Assembly: GCA_036307825.1 (NCBI GenBank)
Contig: JAXJWW010000058.1
Span: 1 to 33,378 of the forward strand
Direction of reading: 5' to 3'
DNA: 33,378 nucleotides
From: RGIG9060 sp036307825
GTDB taxonomy: Bacteria > Spirochaetota > Spirochaetia > Treponematales > Treponemataceae
Shown: piece after piece, positions 32,017 through 33,378 of the stretch
Layout: each line of letters begins with the position of its first letter
Position numbering within the stretch: the stretch's first letter is position 1
Notes under the pieces: model-generated
Told to the model about the DNA's origin: nothing
Seen by the model: only the letters and a program-made list of their open reading frames with translations
The model's database searches: none
Program-made: the position numbers and the translations under genes

Positions 32017-32027
32017 TTACATTTATT

Positions 32028-32064
32028 ACTATACAGAATTGACAAAAAAGTGTCAACAGGTTTT
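32028..32064 (-). promoter_or_regulatory. tRNA-Val promoter
   Basis: Minus strand: TTGACA (32056-32051), 17-nt spacer, TATAGT (32033-32028). AAAACCTG directly before the -35 and CTTTTTT after it match the tRNA-Gly promoter, as do the A/T tracts upstream. Confidence 0.8.
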
Positions 32065-32174
32065 TAAAAAAAATTTAATTTTTTTTTTACTTTTTTTTGA
32101 AAGTTTTTTGAGAAAATATTAACACTTTTTTGAATGTATTAACTAAGGCAGTATTTATGTGTAAAAGAACTCCC

Positions 32175-32251
32175 GTCATTCTGAACCACTTACGTAGCAT
32201 GTGATATTTCGGAATATTTGTGAACAGATGCTGAAATAAATTCAGCATGAC
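32175..32251 (+). repeat. Dispersed intergenic repeat, copy 2
   Basis: 77 bp in the opposite orientation to copy 1 at 1228-1305. It keeps ATGCTGAA/TTCAGCAT as a hairpin, while the larger stem has lost pairing. A partial second unit, GATGCTGAA to GCATGACAG, lies at 32268-32294. The rest of 32065-32428 is AT-rich and holds no gene I can see. Confidence 0.75.
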
Positions 32252-32428
32252 TGAGTTTTAAGTTTTAGATGCTGAAAAAAGTTAAGCATGACAGAATTTT
32301 TTATCTTTCGATTTTTGATTAAGTTTTTCCTATAAGTAGCAATATTTTTCTTATCTTTGGTGTAGATTTTATGATTTCCTTGTGTTAAAATATTTTTGTA
32401 TATTTTTTTTGATATAATGAGGTGAATT

Positions 32429-33378
32429 ATGTCTAAGAAGTTTTATTTTATTTTTAGTATTTCAGTTTTTGCCATTCTTTTTTCTTTCATTGGCTGTACC
32501 GATTTATTGAATTCAAAAACACAAACTGATATCAATTTGAATATTGATTTGTCTAAAATTATAAAATCTGCAAGAAATACAGGGGATACTCAAAGTTCAA
32601 TATCACTTGGTGAAAATCCTGTTATAAAAGTTGCGATTTATGATGCAAAAAATTTTGATGCAACATCAAATTCAACTGAAAATTTAACGATGATAACACA
32701 AGCTCAAGCAAGTATTTCTGAGGATGGAGTTGCTAGAGTAAAACTTAACGATATTCCTATTGGAATTGATGCAATCGTTTTTGCAGAACTTTCTTTTTCC
32801 AATGGAAATTCTACAGAAGTTGTTTACGCAGGAAATAGTGATGTTTTTAAAGTTAAACCTACTGACAATAAAGTTAGTTTAGTGTTGATGAAAGTTGTTG
32901 TTGATGATGAACCTCCTACTGATATAAATCCTCCAGTTGATACAGACCCACCTGTTCCTCCTGTTGATGATATTCCTTCTGAAGACGATGACAAGGAAGA
33001 TGTTCTCAAAGAACAAGTAGCAAGTGTTGTAATTTCGCCAACAAGTGGAGATGTTAGCCTTGGAACCATTGTAACTCTTTCATGTTCAACAGAAAATTCA
33101 TCAATTTTCTACAAAGTTGGTGAAACAAGTGATTATCAAAAATACACAGAAGATACAAAAATTGAAATAACTACAGAAACAACAATTTTTGCTTATGCAA
33201 CTTGCGAAGGAATGCTAAATAGTGAAACAACACAAGTCTCATATAAATTATATCAATATACATTGAATTTTGATACCAATGGTGGAACATCTGTAGAAAG
33301 CAATGAAATTTATTTTGATGGAGCAACAATTAACTTAGAAAGCTTTTCAACAACCAAAGAAAATATGGAATTTGATGG
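32429..33378 (+). CDS. Lipoprotein with chitobiase-like and InlB-type repeat domains (partial, cut at window end)
   Basis: The frame is open for 316 codons to the window edge. Signal peptide with loose lipobox SFIGC (C23). Residues about 35-150 form a beta-rich domain (GENPVIKVAIYDAKNF, AVVFAEL-like strands). An Asp/Pro-rich linker (about 155-190: PPVDTDPPVPPVDDIPSED) follows, then a CHB_HEX_C/FN3_7-like domain (ISPTSGDVSLGTIVTLSCST to TTIFAYATCEG). Last comes the start of an InlB-type repeat (YTLNFDTNGGTSVESNEIYF). GAGGTG precedes the ATG. TATAAT (32413-32418) lies just upstream, but no -35 fits. Probably a surface protein. Confidence 0.8.
   Translation, partial: MSKKFYFIFSISVFAILFSFIGCTDLLNSKTQTDINLNIDLSKIIKSARNTGDTQSSISLGENPVIKVAIYDAKNFDATSNSTENLTMITQAQASISEDGVARVKLNDIPIGIDAIVFAELSFSNGNSTEVVYAGNSDVFKVKPTDNKVSLVLMKVVVDDEPPTDINPPVDTDPPVPPVDDIPSEDDDKEDVLKEQVASVVISPTSGDVSLGTIVTLSCSTENSSIFYKVGETSDYQKYTEDTKIEITTETTIFAYATCEGMLNSETTQVSYKLYQYTLNFDTNGGTSVESNEIYFDGATINLESFSTTKENMEFD

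Noticed and set aside
31783..32056. Short frames across the tRNA-Val gene
   Set aside because: They run through a complete tRNA and its terminator.

Overview
The window is a low-GC stretch of a spirochaete chromosome, most likely Treponema or a close relative. The evidence is the AT-rich coding sequence, several lipoproteins with loose spirochaete-type lipoboxes, and gene blocks rpsB-tsf-frr-uppS-cdsA-dxr-rseP and rpsF-ssb-rpsR-rplI-dnaB in an order familiar from treponemes. I see no phage, transposase or CRISPR locus. Species cannot be told from the sequence alone.

Layout. 1-1150: the end of an unrecognised gene, then a CheB-type protein whose catalytic Ser and His are replaced. 1151-1504: a non-coding island of short repeats. 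1505-4683 (minus): rlmN, a 10-TPR protein and a small partner protein in one operon, then rsmD. 4800-8018 (plus): rpsF-ssb-rpsR-rplI-dnaB, with related structured leaders before rpsF and before rplI. 8000-16577 (minus): a long block read from rpsB through tsf, frr, uppS, cdsA, dxr and rseP to a secreted beta-propeller-like protein; it joins ribosome synthesis and recycling to isoprenoid, undecaprenyl and phospholipid precursor synthesis and envelope proteolysis. 16798-18875 (minus): maf, a HEAT-like exported protein and a lipoprotein. 19023-20913 (plus): coaD, rpmF, acpP, rnc. 20926-28350 (minus): an envelope cluster of two large fibronectin-III lipoproteins, a small lipocalin-like lipoprotein and a possible outer-membrane protein. 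28636-32016: tRNA-Gly(TCC), an AzgA/PbuG-type purine permease, thrC and tRNA-Val(TAC). 32429-33378: the start of a lipoprotein with a chitobiase-like domain and an InlB-type repeat, cut by the window end.

The most interesting signals are non-coding or regulatory: a three-way-junction RNA leader before rpsB downstream of a palindromic promoter; a shared leader motif before rpsF and rplI; a 141-bp hairpin cluster before frr flanked by a 15-bp direct repeat that copies the frr ribosome-binding site and start codon; three genes (rsmD, coaD, maf) whose -10 box sits 6-7 nt from the start codon, implying leaderless mRNAs; and a shared extended promoter block before both tRNA genes. All structures and promoters were found by eye; nothing was folded or searched.
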